Source: CBDFKY01 sp965248995 (GTDB lineage Bacteria > Pseudomonadota > Alphaproteobacteria > Rickettsiales > UBA998). Taken from it: 64,000 bases of DNA. A program made the position numbers and the translations under genes. Below the pieces are notes generated by a model. That model was not told the DNA's origin. It made no database searches and saw only the letters and a program-made list of their open reading frames with translations. This document shows positions 32,548 through 42,011 of the stretch, piece after piece; the stretch's first letter is position 1, and each line of letters opens with the position of its first letter. The DNA lies in the NCBI GenBank assembly GCA_965248995.1, contig CBDFKY010000014.1, forward strand, positions 186,001 to 250,000, read 5' to 3'.

Positions 32548-35532
32548 ATGCTGGCGGAACTCACTCCATTTCAGGAAAAGACTACACTGATCATGCGTAG
32601 CGGGATCCAGTTCATGGATTTCGGGCTGGCGGTGGAGCCGAGGAAAGAGGAGCCGGGCCGCTTCATGCGTGCCGCGAGCAATCTTTCGCTGCGTCGCCTG
32701 TCCTATGACGCGAATCGCAACCGTTATTGCGATCCTTCTGACCCCACAAACGGAGTGACTCCCAAGGAAGAAGTCGACATGGCGGAAACGCTTCGCCTGT
32801 TCGACGGCATATGGCTGCCGGTACCGTTTTTACGCGACGGATCTTCGGGCGGATTTTATCTCGGTCCGACCACATGGTCACGTGCACGGATCATTTCACT
32901 GGGCGATACCCCTGATGCCGACGGTCACTCCTTCCGCTTATGCCTGGCGTTCGATACGAAACTGCTGGAAGAGGGCAATACGCACTATCTGGCGCCGACC
33001 CTTGCGGACGTTGAAAGCGGGGAGACCTTCGCGCTCGCAGGACCGGAAGTCTCCATCGAATGGTTTCTGGAACTGCCATGGGTGGATAACTGGCTGAAGG
33101 AGATCTTCAGCGAACAGGCGAAGCCGCGCCTTAAACTTGACCATGAAGAGATCGCCGCACAGAATCGCCGCCTGATCTATCAGGGGCATTACCTTAACCT
33201 GCTGGCGCTGCTCAAGCAGAAGGCATCCATTCCGGAAATCAAACTGTTACCGCAGGCGACTCACCGTGCGCAACAGGGAACCAGCCAGCCGATCGGGGTG
33301 GACCTGGTGCTGGATATCGGTAATTCCCGTACCTGCGGGATCCTGATCGAAAAACATCCCCATGAATCGAACGACCTGATGAAGCGCTGCGAACTGGTGC
33401 TGCGCGACCTGTCGCAACCGGAACATACTTACCGCGATCCGTTTGAAAGCTGCCTGGAATTTTCGCAGGCGATCTTCGGCAAAGACCATATCGCGGCGGA
33501 AGCCGGACGGGGGGACGCGTTCGTCTGGCCGACCATCGCCCGTATCGGACCGGAAGCGTTCCGCCTGTCGTCCCGGCGGCGCGGTACAGAAGGCTCCACC
33601 GGCATTTCCAGTCCCAAACGCTATTTATGGGATGAGAGCCGCTACGAGCCGGGCTGGCGCTTCAACGGGGCCTACGACCAGTCGGAAATCGAGCCGAACG
33701 CGACGGCGTCTCCCTTTTGCAGCCTGATCAACGAAACGGGCGGGCCGCTGTTCGATGCGTCGCAGGAAGACCAGCTTCCGGTGTTCGATCCGCATTATAC
33801 GCGCAGCTCGCTGATGGGATTCATGCTGGCGGAAATTCTGGCGCAGGCGCTGATGCAGATCAACAGCGCGGCGCAGAGGCAGAAGCAGCGTTATACGAAT
33901 AATCCCCGTCATCTGGATTCGATCACGCTGACGGTTCCGCCCTCCATGCCGCGCCCGGAACGGGTGATTTTCCGCCAGCGCATGGAACATGCGGTGGGGC
34001 TGGTGTGGAAGGCGCTGGGATGGCACCCGGAAGACGCGCCGCTGGACGGTGAGGGCGCGGAGCTGGCCACGCCGCCGTTTCCGCGTATCCACATCGTATG
34101 GGATGAGGCGACGAGCAGTCAGATCGTTTACTTATACAGTGAGTCGCAAAACGCCTTCGCGGGCCGTACCGGTGAGTTTTTCCGTGCCACGGCGCGACGG
34201 GGCGGCAAGGGGGCGGCGGTGGATACCATTACCATCGCCACGATCGATATCGGGGGTGGCACGACCGATCTGGTGATTAACGACTATACCTTGGAAGACA
34301 GCCAGAATATCAATACCTATATCAAGCCGGAGCAGCGCTTCCGCGACGGGTTCAAGGTGGCGGGCGACGATATCGTGCTCGGGGTCATCAGGGAAGTGAT
34401 CGTCCCGGCGCTGGCTCAGGCATTGCGTCAGGGCGGGGTCGTCGCGCCGGATCCGCTGCTTTCCAACCTGATCGGGTCGGAACCGGTATCGGTGCAGGAT
34501 CAGGTGCATCGCCAGAACCTGACCTTGCAGATATTCTATCCGCTGGCGCTGAAACTGCTGAAAACCTATGAGCAGTTCGATCCCGCCGTACCCACGGTTG
34601 CCGACAGTTTCCCGATCGAAAAACTGCTGGATATCGGCGCGGAGTGCGAGAGTGCGCTCCGGTATATGAACCGCAAGATCGCCGAAGCGCTACCGCGAGG
34701 CGGCGAAGTGTTCGACGTGAGAAACGTGCCTGTTCCGTGTGATATGGCAAAGCTGCACGCTTTGTTCATGGGTGATCGCATGGAAATCACCAAGACGCTG
34801 AAATCGCTCTGCGAAATCGTCTATCTCTACCAGCCGGATATCCTGCTGCTGACCGGCAGGCCTTCGCGCCTGCCCGGCATCCAGCACCTCATCCGTGCGC
34901 TGCTGCCGGTCGCGCCGTCACGCATCGTGCCTCTGTATCATTATCATTGCGGCACATGGTATCCGTTCCATAAGCAGGGGAGGATCGAAGATCCCAAAAC
35001 GACGGCGGCGGTCGGTGCCATGCTGTGCGTGCTGGGACAGGGGCGCATTCCCGGATTCAATCTGCGCGCCAATGATCTCAGGGCCTATTCCACGGTACGC
35101 ATCGTCGGGCAGATGGATAAAAACTGTATCATCAAGGAAGAGGACGTGTTTTACCGCGATATCGATCTCGACAGTGATGCGTATGAACTGCCTGAAGAGG
35201 TTTCCTTCGAGATCAAAGGCAAAACCCCGCTCGGTTTCCGCCAGATGAACGCGCCGCGCTGGGGGGCCAGCCCGCTTTATGAGCTGGACGTCAGTAAGGA
35301 GGCGCTCGGCAAGCTCTATTCCGCCAGCGGCGAAGCGCAGAACCTGGTGGTGCGGTTAAAGAAAAGCAGGCGTGGCGGCAAAGGGCAGAACGATTCCCAG
35401 CGGTTTGAGATCGCCGGGTGTGACGGCCCTTCCGGCATCGGCGCCCACCCCGTGACATTAACGCTTAAAACGCTCAATAGTTTCGGAATTTCCGGTGACA
35501 GTTACTGGCTGGATAGTGGAAGCGTGTTGTAG
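32548..35532 (+). CDS. srfB: SrfB family protein, actin/Hsp70-like ATPase fold
   Basis: The start MLAELTPFQEKTTLIMRSGI and following VQ-like segment match SrfB proteins, so I use ATG 32548 (994 residues) over the upstream GTG/ATG codons that overlap srfA. The nucleotide-binding fold is recognisable: phosphate-1 motif DIGNSRT (from Asp256) and phosphate-2 motif DIGGGTTD (from Asp567), as in actin, Hsp70 and FtsA. Further C-terminal segments (LLLTGRPSRLPGIQHLI) fit the adenosine motif. It is expected to bind ATP in the cytoplasm, perhaps polymerising or acting as a switch. It is between SrfA and SrfC; the family role is unresolved. Confidence 0.88.
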   Translation: MLAELTPFQEKTTLIMRSGIQFMDFGLAVEPRKEEPGRFMRAASNLSLRRLSYDANRNRYCDPSDPTNGVTPKEEVDMAETLRLFDGIWLPVPFLRDGSSGGFYLGPTTWSRARIISLGDTPDADGHSFRLCLAFDTKLLEEGNTHYLAPTLADVESGETFALAGPEVSIEWFLELPWVDNWLKEIFSEQAKPRLKLDHEEIAAQNRRLIYQGHYLNLLALLKQKASIPEIKLLPQATHRAQQGTSQPIGVDLVLDIGNSRTCGILIEKHPHESNDLMKRCELVLRDLSQPEHTYRDPFESCLEFSQAIFGKDHIAAEAGRGDAFVWPTIARIGPEAFRLSSRRRGTEGSTGISSPKRYLWDESRYEPGWRFNGAYDQSEIEPNATASPFCSLINETGGPLFDASQEDQLPVFDPHYTRSSLMGFMLAEILAQALMQINSAAQRQKQRYTNNPRHLDSITLTVPPSMPRPERVIFRQRMEHAVGLVWKALGWHPEDAPLDGEGAELATPPFPRIHIVWDEATSSQIVYLYSESQNAFAGRTGEFFRATARRGGKGAAVDTITIATIDIGGGTTDLVINDYTLEDSQNINTYIKPEQRFRDGFKVAGDDIVLGVIREVIVPALAQALRQGGVVAPDPLLSNLIGSEPVSVQDQVHRQNLTLQIFYPLALKLLKTYEQFDPAVPTVADSFPIEKLLDIGAECESALRYMNRKIAEALPRGGEVFDVRNVPVPCDMAKLHALFMGDRMEITKTLKSLCEIVYLYQPDILLLTGRPSRLPGIQHLIRALLPVAPSRIVPLYHYHCGTWYPFHKQGRIEDPKTTAAVGAMLCVLGQGRIPGFNLRANDLRAYSTVRIVGQMDKNCIIKEEDVFYRDIDLDSDAYELPEEVSFEIKGKTPLGFRQMNAPRWGASPLYELDVSKEALGKLYSASGEAQNLVVRLKKSRRGGKGQNDSQRFEIAGCDGPSGIGAHPVTLTLKTLNSFGISGDSYWLDSGSVL

Positions 35533-35578
35533 CGCCTCAACGAACATACGTCTCTATTGATAAACACAAGGAACATCC

Positions 35579-38227
35579 ATGCAACCTTACAACGAATCGT
35601 TATCTTCCCGATGTGAGCGAATGTACGAAGGGGCGGCGCAGGCCATCGGCTGGATACGCGACGTGCGCGCAACATCGGAACGTATCGACCGTGGCGCCAA
35701 CGGACTGATCGAACAGTTCCGCCGGTTGCGCAATCAGGCGACGCGGCTGGGACAGGCGGCGAAAAACCCTGTGGCGATAGGATTTTTCGGATTGTCGCAG
35801 GCCGGCAAATCCTACCTGATTTCCGCGCTGGCCGCCAATGAGAAGGGCGAACTTGAAACGGATATGGGACCGCATCACCTGAACTTCATCAGCCATATCA
35901 ATCCTCCGGGGGGAGGGAAGGAAGCCACCGGCCTGGTGACACGGTTCACCCGCCTCCCGGGCGCGGCACCTGCGCTCCATCCTGTGGAACTGCGGCTGTT
36001 TCGTGAAGCGGACATCGTGAAAATCATCGGTAATTCGTTCTTTTATGATTTTGATGCCCAGAAGGTCAGTATCAACGGCGACGCCGATACCATCCGTTCC
36101 CTGCTGTCGCGCCTGTCATCACGGCGCTTACCGCAAAAATCAGCCGGGTTCAGCGAAGACGACGTGGTGGACGTGATGGATTATTTCCAGTCGCGTTTTG
36201 AAAAGGCGATGCAACCGCTGATGGGCGATTTCTGGCCGAGCGCCATCGAACTGGCGCCCTGGCTGCCGATGGATGCCCGCGCGGAATTGTTTTCCGTGCT
36301 GTGGGGTGATATCGCGCCGCTTACGGAGTGCTACCGACTGCTTGTCACTTCGCTGGAGGCTGCCGGGCAGACCGAAAAGGTGTGCGCACCGATTGAAGCG
36401 CTGGTCAAACCGCTGGGAAACGGCGCCTACAGCCAGCAGGACAACATCATGAACGTGGATGTGGTGCTCAACCGGCTGGGACGCGACGGACAGGACAGGG
36501 TCGGCGTTATCAAAGGGGGCGATGCCTCTGGGCACACCGTCTTCATTCCCCGCTCCGTCCTTGCGGCATTGACCATGGAAATGCGCTTCGTCCTGTCGGA
36601 AAAACCCGCCGCGGGACTGCTTGAGACGGTCGATCTGCTGGATTTTCCCGGGTACCGGGGGCGACTGGATATCGGTGGCATCGAAGAAATCGGCAGAGCG
36701 GTGAACAATGCCGATTCCGATCCCGTGGCGGAATTGTTTTTGCGTGGCAAGGTGGCGTATCTGTTCGAACGCTACACGGACGATCAGGAAATGAACGTCC
36801 TTACCGTCTGTACGCCGTGCAACGAACAGATCAATGTCTCCTCGCTCGGTTCGGTCCTGCAGAACTGGATCAATTTCACGCAGGGTGAAACCCCGGAAAT
36901 GCGCGGCAGCAGAAAGGCGGGCCTGGTCTGGTGTATTACCAAATTCGATTATAAACTCATGCCGAAGCCCGGTGAAACCCTGGAGAATATCCGGATGGAA
37001 TGGGCGGGGATGATGCAGGCGACACTGCTGGAGCGCTTCGGCAAATATCCCTGGCTGCAGGAATGGGCGAAAGGAAAACCGTTCAATAATCTGTTTCTGG
37101 TTCGCAAACCCCGCATGGCGAGCGCGGTGATCGACACCGCCGATAAAGAACGGGCGATAAAGCCCGAACAGCAGGACCGCCTGAATAGCATGCGCCGCAG
37201 TTTCTGTGAAATCGACTCGGTAACCCGGCATTTCGCCTCCCCGGAAGAAGCGTGGGATGCAGTGATGACATTGAATGATGGCGGTATAGGCAGGTTGGCG
37301 GCGTATCTGGCCTCTCTCGCCGGTCGTGATGCCAAAATCCGCCGGATCGAAGAGCAGGTGCTGCGTCTATGCGACCAGAGCGTCGGGCATGATCTGGGTA
37401 TTTATTATCAATCGGACGGCAATGAGGAAATGGCGAAGAAAAAAGTGATCGCGGCGGCGGTGCGGGAGATGCTGCGCAAACGCGCATCAAGCATCGGCCT
37501 GTTGATTCATCACCTCGCTCCGCCCGCCGAATGGTTGCGCAACGCTTACCTGAAAAACAGCAGCGATGAGCAGGAAACCACGGACAACGAGGGTCTGATC
37601 GATTTATCCGGTCTGATGGGAAAACAGCACGCAAACGCGCCGGGTCGCGGCTTCGCCCGCGTCGCTATCAGCGAATGGATCGCCCACATGCGCCGTTTGC
37701 CTGCGAATACGGGCCTGCTGCGCTATCTGGGGTATAGCGACATGGGCGTGCAGCAGATCGTCGATGAGCTGATCGTCGGCGCGCACCGGACCCGGCTGGA
37801 AGACGCCATCGCCGAAGCCTTGAGCGAGGGTGAGGTGCAGACGTCCAGCAGCCGCGCTTTTCTGGCGGACCGGCAGGTGCTCATTGCCAGAAACCTCATC
37901 GGTCAGTTTATCGAAATGCTCGGACAGGAACAGCTGCCGCGGCAGGAAAAGGCCGACAGCGAAGTATCTGGACGTAAGGTATTTACACCTCCGCCCGTCA
38001 TTCCTCCGGGCAGCCTGCCGGAGCTGGGAGATACGCCGGTGAATTTTTCAGCCATTTACATTACGGACTGGCTGCAGGCATTCGCCGCTTTAGCTGTCGA
38101 AAATGCCGGTCATCATGCGGGGCGCGAAATCTCCATGGAGCAAAATGCAAGGCTTGGCGATATTCTCGCCTTTTTCTCTACTGCCGTGAGCGAAGGTCAC
38201 ATGCCGCACCTGAAAGGTTACGCATGA
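35579..38227 (+). CDS. srfC: SrfC family protein, large P-loop (dynamin-like) NTPase
   Basis: The 882-residue protein has a P-loop GLSQAGKS (Gly71-Ser78) after a helical start, then a long G-domain-like part with a DFPGYRGR segment (a candidate for the G3 D-x-x-G) and WCITKFDYK (a candidate for G4). The C-terminal half is helical. This is the layout of SrfC, annotated as a putative virulence factor and distantly like dynamin-type GTPases. An AAGGAA site precedes the ATG 46 bp after srfB, and its stop overlaps the next gene (ATGA). It is probably cytoplasmic, acting at the membrane with SrfA and SrfB. Confidence 0.85.
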   Translation: MQPYNESLSSRCERMYEGAAQAIGWIRDVRATSERIDRGANGLIEQFRRLRNQATRLGQAAKNPVAIGFFGLSQAGKSYLISALAANEKGELETDMGPHHLNFISHINPPGGGKEATGLVTRFTRLPGAAPALHPVELRLFREADIVKIIGNSFFYDFDAQKVSINGDADTIRSLLSRLSSRRLPQKSAGFSEDDVVDVMDYFQSRFEKAMQPLMGDFWPSAIELAPWLPMDARAELFSVLWGDIAPLTECYRLLVTSLEAAGQTEKVCAPIEALVKPLGNGAYSQQDNIMNVDVVLNRLGRDGQDRVGVIKGGDASGHTVFIPRSVLAALTMEMRFVLSEKPAAGLLETVDLLDFPGYRGRLDIGGIEEIGRAVNNADSDPVAELFLRGKVAYLFERYTDDQEMNVLTVCTPCNEQINVSSLGSVLQNWINFTQGETPEMRGSRKAGLVWCITKFDYKLMPKPGETLENIRMEWAGMMQATLLERFGKYPWLQEWAKGKPFNNLFLVRKPRMASAVIDTADKERAIKPEQQDRLNSMRRSFCEIDSVTRHFASPEEAWDAVMTLNDGGIGRLAAYLASLAGRDAKIRRIEEQVLRLCDQSVGHDLGIYYQSDGNEEMAKKKVIAAAVREMLRKRASSIGLLIHHLAPPAEWLRNAYLKNSSDEQETTDNEGLIDLSGLMGKQHANAPGRGFARVAISEWIAHMRRLPANTGLLRYLGYSDMGVQQIVDELIVGAHRTRLEDAIAEALSEGEVQTSSSRAFLADRQVLIARNLIGQFIEMLGQEQLPRQEKADSEVSGRKVFTPPPVIPPGSLPELGDTPVNFSAIYITDWLQAFAALAVENAGHHAGREISMEQNARLGDILAFFSTAVSEGHMPHLKGYA

Positions 38228-39258
38228 TGAAGCCGATCAAAGTCACGCTGGAGCAGGACGCCGTGAGAGGTCCCGGTTATGGCGTCATGTCCCTGGAAGG
38301 GCTCTCAGTACAGGATGGGCTGCGCTACCGCGTTGAGCGCAACCAGAAATCCGCGGAACATCTGCAGGTGGACGGACAGTGGGGCGGCGCGCCGGTGATG
38401 CAGCTTACGCCTGTGCCGCAGGCGAGCGAGGAAGGGATCGTCCTGTTTTTCGGAACGCGGACGATCGACGCGCTGATTAAAAATAACCGCGCCGCGTACC
38501 GGATCATCGTGCAGGACGCCGCAGAGCAGGAGTATGTGGGGAATATCCGTATCAAAGGCACGTTGCTCGGTTCCGGGGCGCAAGGGAACGGCGCGCAATT
38601 GCACTCTTCCCCGTTGCCTGAGGCGCCGCCTTCAGTAGAACGTCCGGCTCCCGCGCCACCTGCGCACTCTGATGCGGCGGTGTCGACCGTCATTCCCATC
38701 TCTAAAGAAAACAAATCATCTTTCAGACGCGCCGTCTTTATCGTGCTTGTGATCGCGTTACTGCTGGGTGTGTTGGGGGGGGCGTGGGCATGGTGCGTCG
38801 CTGTCCCCCTGGTTCCCGCCCGCTCCCCTTGCGTCGTTGCCGGCGAACACTCCGCAACACCGAAACAACCCTCCGCCGGTAAAGCGGGGGAGGATGCGTA
38901 TGGCCGATGCCTTTCCCTGAAAAAAGCAGGTAAGTTGCCAGAAGCAAGCGCGGCATGCCAGAAGGCCGCAGCGGCTGGAAACATCGAGGCGATGAAGGAA
39001 ATGGCGCGGATGCATGATCCCGCCACCTGGTCGAAAGCGACCAGCCCTGAACTGCAGGCGAACTGGGAAACCGCCACCTACTGGTGGAAGAGAGCGGCGC
39101 ATGAAGGTGATAGGGAATCCAAGCGCCATGAGGGCTATAACATGGCGAAGTACGGCGAATATGAGATGGATAAGGAACAGGGAATCGAGTTATTAAAAGA
39201 GGCCAGGTCAGCGGGCGATAGCGAAGCGTCCGCCTTGTTGAAGGAGTTGGGCCAATGA
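38224..39258 (+). CDS. Single-span membrane protein with Sel1-like repeats
   Basis: The 344-residue protein has a cytosolic beta-rich N-terminal domain (1-120), a Pro/Ala linker, a membrane helix (about 168-190), and an outer part with two or three Sel1-type repeats (CLSLKKAGKLPEASAACQKA; ETATYWWKRAAHEGDRESKR; KEARSAGDSEASALLKELG). Sel1 repeats bind peptides or scaffold complexes. It overlaps srfC and the following vWA gene by four bases each, so it must be made in step with them. It is a likely bridge between the Srf proteins inside and the vWA and lipoproteins outside. Confidence 0.72.
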   Translation: MMKPIKVTLEQDAVRGPGYGVMSLEGLSVQDGLRYRVERNQKSAEHLQVDGQWGGAPVMQLTPVPQASEEGIVLFFGTRTIDALIKNNRAAYRIIVQDAAEQEYVGNIRIKGTLLGSGAQGNGAQLHSSPLPEAPPSVERPAPAPPAHSDAAVSTVIPISKENKSSFRRAVFIVLVIALLLGVLGGAWAWCVAVPLVPARSPCVVAGEHSATPKQPSAGKAGEDAYGRCLSLKKAGKLPEASAACQKAAAAGNIEAMKEMARMHDPATWSKATSPELQANWETATYWWKRAAHEGDRESKRHEGYNMAKYGEYEMDKEQGIELLKEARSAGDSEASALLKELGQ

Positions 39259-41231
39259 AACACTTATTTGGAAAAAGCCGTTTTTATCTCGCGTTTCTCA
39301 GCGCCGGCCTGCTGGCGTGCACGGCATCGGGCGCGCCGCTGTTGATGGAGGAGAAAAAAACGCTTTATCAGCGGGTGCTCACCACCCCCGATGCACAATC
39401 CTACACTGAACCGGGCGCGGCGGGTGCCAGGCCCGTCGCCGCATTTTCCAGCTATTATGTGTATGGCCGCAAGGATGTGGGTGGAAAACACTGGCTGCAG
39501 GTGGGAGCCGGGATCGACGGTAAGAAACTGACCTGGCTGCAGGAAAGCGCCACCATTCTCTGGAAACAGCAGATGGCGCTGGTGTTCGGCAATCCGGCAG
39601 GGCGTGCGCGTAACCCGATTTTCAAGGATAAGGAAACGCTCGGCGGCATTCTGGACGCGAAAAATGCGGAAGAAAAAGTGGCGCCGATGCGCGCTCAGGC
39701 GCTGGCCGGGAAACGGACGGACGGTATCGTGTCGCTGGAGCCGGAACATTACGTGAATTTTCAGGACAGGAAACAGTTCTACCTGTTGCCCATTCTGGAG
39801 GCAGAGGAGCGCTTTACCGCATCGGGACAACCCGTGCGTATGGTGAAGGTGGCATCGCTCAGCAAAGCGGAGGACAAAGGCGCCAAAAGCCCGGGAACGG
39901 AGGACAAGACCCGCGCCATCACGGGGTTTCGTGCCGCTGTGGTGTTCGTGGTGGATACCACCACCTCCATGCAGCCCTATATCGAGCAGACCAAGAAGGT
40001 GGTGGAAGACGTCTACCGGAAAATAGCCAAGACGGAGCTGTCCGATCGTATCCGCTTCGGTCTGGTGGCGTTCCGTTCCAGCACGAAAAAAGTGCCGGCA
40101 TTGGAATACGTCTCCAGACTCTATGCCGATCCGAACAAGTCGCTCAACGGCGAGGCATTCATGAAACAGGTGAAAAATCTGAAGGCTTCCACGGTTTCCA
40201 GCGCTGAATTCGATGAGGATTCCTATTCCGGCGTGGTGGAAGCGGTCGATAAAATCGACTGGAGCGCCTTCGGTGGACGTTATGTGATCCTGGTTACCGA
40301 CGCGGGGGCGATAGACGCGCAGGATCCGCTTTCCTCCACCAGGCTCGGCGCGGAAAACGTGAATATGGAAGCACAGGAGAACGGCATCGCGCTCTATACC
40401 CTGCATCTCAAAACCAAATCAGGCGAGAAGGATCATGCATCGGCACAGAAACAATATGAAACCCTTTCTGCCAATCGCTATTCCAAGCAACCGCTCTATT
40501 ATGGATTCGACGCTTCCAACCCGAAAGAATACGGGCGCATCGCCGGCGTATTGACGGATCAGCTCATTGCGCTTGTGAATCGCGCTTATGACGGGGAAGA
40601 AACGGCAGGCAGTTCCGCAACGGCGAAGACCGGCAACGGTGAAGAAAAAAAGCTCATGCAGAACAGTGATAATGTGAGCCATGCCATGATGCTGGCGTAT
40701 CTGGGGCGGGTACTGCATACACAAGCGCCGACTTTCTTCACGGGCTGGATCTCCGACCGCGATTTCGCCGATCCTGCGAAAAGCACCACGGAAGTGAGGG
40801 TGTTCGTCACCCGCAAACAGCTCAACGATCTGCACCGGATGCTCAAAGGGTTGCTGGAAACGTTCGATCAGGCGCAGACCGATACGAAAATGGATGCCAA
40901 CGCGTTTTTCGACAGCCTGCGTTCGCTGGCCTCCCAGATGGGGCGCGATCCGCAGCGTATCGGCGCCGCTGATACCAAAAAGCTGGGCGAAGCCGGGCTG
41001 TTCGATGAATATCTTACCGACCTGCCTTACCGCAGTGATCTGATGCAGATCGATTTCGAGAGCTGGCAGCAGAAGAGCGTGCCGGAGCAGAACCGGCTGC
41101 TGGATAACGTGCGAAAAAAAATCCGTCATTACGAGTTGATCAACGAAGATGCCGATAGGTGGGTGCAATTGAATCCTGAGGCGGAAAGCGGAGATAAAGT
41201 CTATCCCGTGCCTCTCAGCATGATGCCGTGA
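39255..41231 (+). CDS. Exported vWA protein resembling the periplasmic half of PpkA
   Basis: The 658-residue protein begins with an export signal (AFLSAGLLACTASGA; Cys22 could be lipidated). Residues 35-200 (KKTLYQRVLTTPDA, FSSYYVYGRKDVGGKHWLQV, FYLLPILEAEE) and the vWA domain from 228 (FVVDTTTSMQPYIEQ, metal site Asp234/Thr236/Ser238) resemble, as I recall it, the periplasmic part of PpkA, the Ser/Thr kinase of type VI secretion control. The kinase domain and membrane span of PpkA are absent, so this would be a stand-alone sensor or adaptor. Four-base overlaps with both neighbours tie it to the ABC genes. The vWA call is firm; the PpkA link is less so. Confidence 0.78.
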   Translation: MKHLFGKSRFYLAFLSAGLLACTASGAPLLMEEKKTLYQRVLTTPDAQSYTEPGAAGARPVAAFSSYYVYGRKDVGGKHWLQVGAGIDGKKLTWLQESATILWKQQMALVFGNPAGRARNPIFKDKETLGGILDAKNAEEKVAPMRAQALAGKRTDGIVSLEPEHYVNFQDRKQFYLLPILEAEERFTASGQPVRMVKVASLSKAEDKGAKSPGTEDKTRAITGFRAAVVFVVDTTTSMQPYIEQTKKVVEDVYRKIAKTELSDRIRFGLVAFRSSTKKVPALEYVSRLYADPNKSLNGEAFMKQVKNLKASTVSSAEFDEDSYSGVVEAVDKIDWSAFGGRYVILVTDAGAIDAQDPLSSTRLGAENVNMEAQENGIALYTLHLKTKSGEKDHASAQKQYETLSANRYSKQPLYYGFDASNPKEYGRIAGVLTDQLIALVNRAYDGEETAGSSATAKTGNGEEKKLMQNSDNVSHAMMLAYLGRVLHTQAPTFFTGWISDRDFADPAKSTTEVRVFVTRKQLNDLHRMLKGLLETFDQAQTDTKMDANAFFDSLRSLASQMGRDPQRIGAADTKKLGEAGLFDEYLTDLPYRSDLMQIDFESWQQKSVPEQNRLLDNVRKKIRHYELINEDADRWVQLNPEAESGDKVYPVPLSMMP

Positions 41232-42010
41232 CCCAGCCCGTCATCGCCTTACGCGGGCTGGATTGCCGTCGCGGTGAATACCGTCGCGGCGAATACCGTC
41301 GCGGTGAATACCGTCGCGGCGGGCGCTCAGGCTTCAGGTTGATGGTGGATACCCTGGAACTCCATGCGGGTGAGGTGCTGGCCGTCACGGGACGTAGCGG
41401 GACCGGCAAAAGCACCTTACTGGAAATCATGGGCCTGGCGCTGGCGCCCACCGCGGTGGAGCAGTTCACCTTCCATGCGCATCACCGGCCCGTTTCGCTG
41501 AACGCCTTGTGGGGCGGGCGACAATTCGACGCGCTCGCGGCACTACGCTCGCGGCATATCGGTTTTCTGCTGCAGCAGGGTGGATTGCTGCCGTATCTCT
41601 CGGTGCATGACAATATCCGCCTGCCGCTTCAGCTGGCTGGCAGGGCGGAGGACGGACGTGAGATCCATGCGCTGGCGGAACGGCTGGGCATCGCGGGATT
41701 ACTGTCGCGAAAGCCCGGCAGTCTCTCGGTCGGGGAACGGCAACGCGCCGCTCTGGCACGCGCGCTGATCCACCGCCCCGCACTGCTGCTTGCGGATGAA
41801 CCCACTTCGGCGCTCGATCCGTTTTATGCGCGGCAGGTGTTCGACCTGCTGTTAAGCGTCGCGAAGGAACGCGGATCCGCCGTGCTGATCGTCAGCCATG
41901 ACGTGGATTGGGTGAGAACCGTGGGGCTGGCGGAACTCACGCCGGAAACGTTATGCGATGACGGGGGCGTGACCAGTCGCTTCTCCCTCAACCGGGTGGA
42001 GAACGCATAA
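41228..42010 (+). CDS. ABC transporter ATPase, TagT/LolD type
   Basis: The 260-residue protein starts at GTG 41228, inside the previous stop codon. It has Walker A GRSGTGKS (55-62), signature LSVGERQRAALARAL and Walker B LLLADEPTSALD, as in the LolD/MacB/FtsE class that powers mechanotransmission rather than classic transport. In the TagQRST pathway the equivalent is TagT. Near the N-terminus a 15-bp DNA repeat encodes RRGEY three times, which would lengthen the first beta hairpin. The permease gene follows after one base. Confidence 0.9.
   Translation: MTQPVIALRGLDCRRGEYRRGEYRRGEYRRGGRSGFRLMVDTLELHAGEVLAVTGRSGTGKSTLLEIMGLALAPTAVEQFTFHAHHRPVSLNALWGGRQFDALAALRSRHIGFLLQQGGLLPYLSVHDNIRLPLQLAGRAEDGREIHALAERLGIAGLLSRKPGSLSVGERQRAALARALIHRPALLLADEPTSALDPFYARQVFDLLLSVAKERGSAVLIVSHDVDWVRTVGLAELTPETLCDDGGVTSRFSLNRVENA
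41267..41326 (+). repeat. 15-bp tandem repeat inside the ABC ATPase gene
   Basis: CGTCGCGG(T/C)GAATAC is repeated three times from 41267, with a diverged fourth copy, alternating T and C at one site. It encodes RRGEY units in a loop of the ATPase. Confidence 0.9.
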
Positions 42011-42011
42011 T

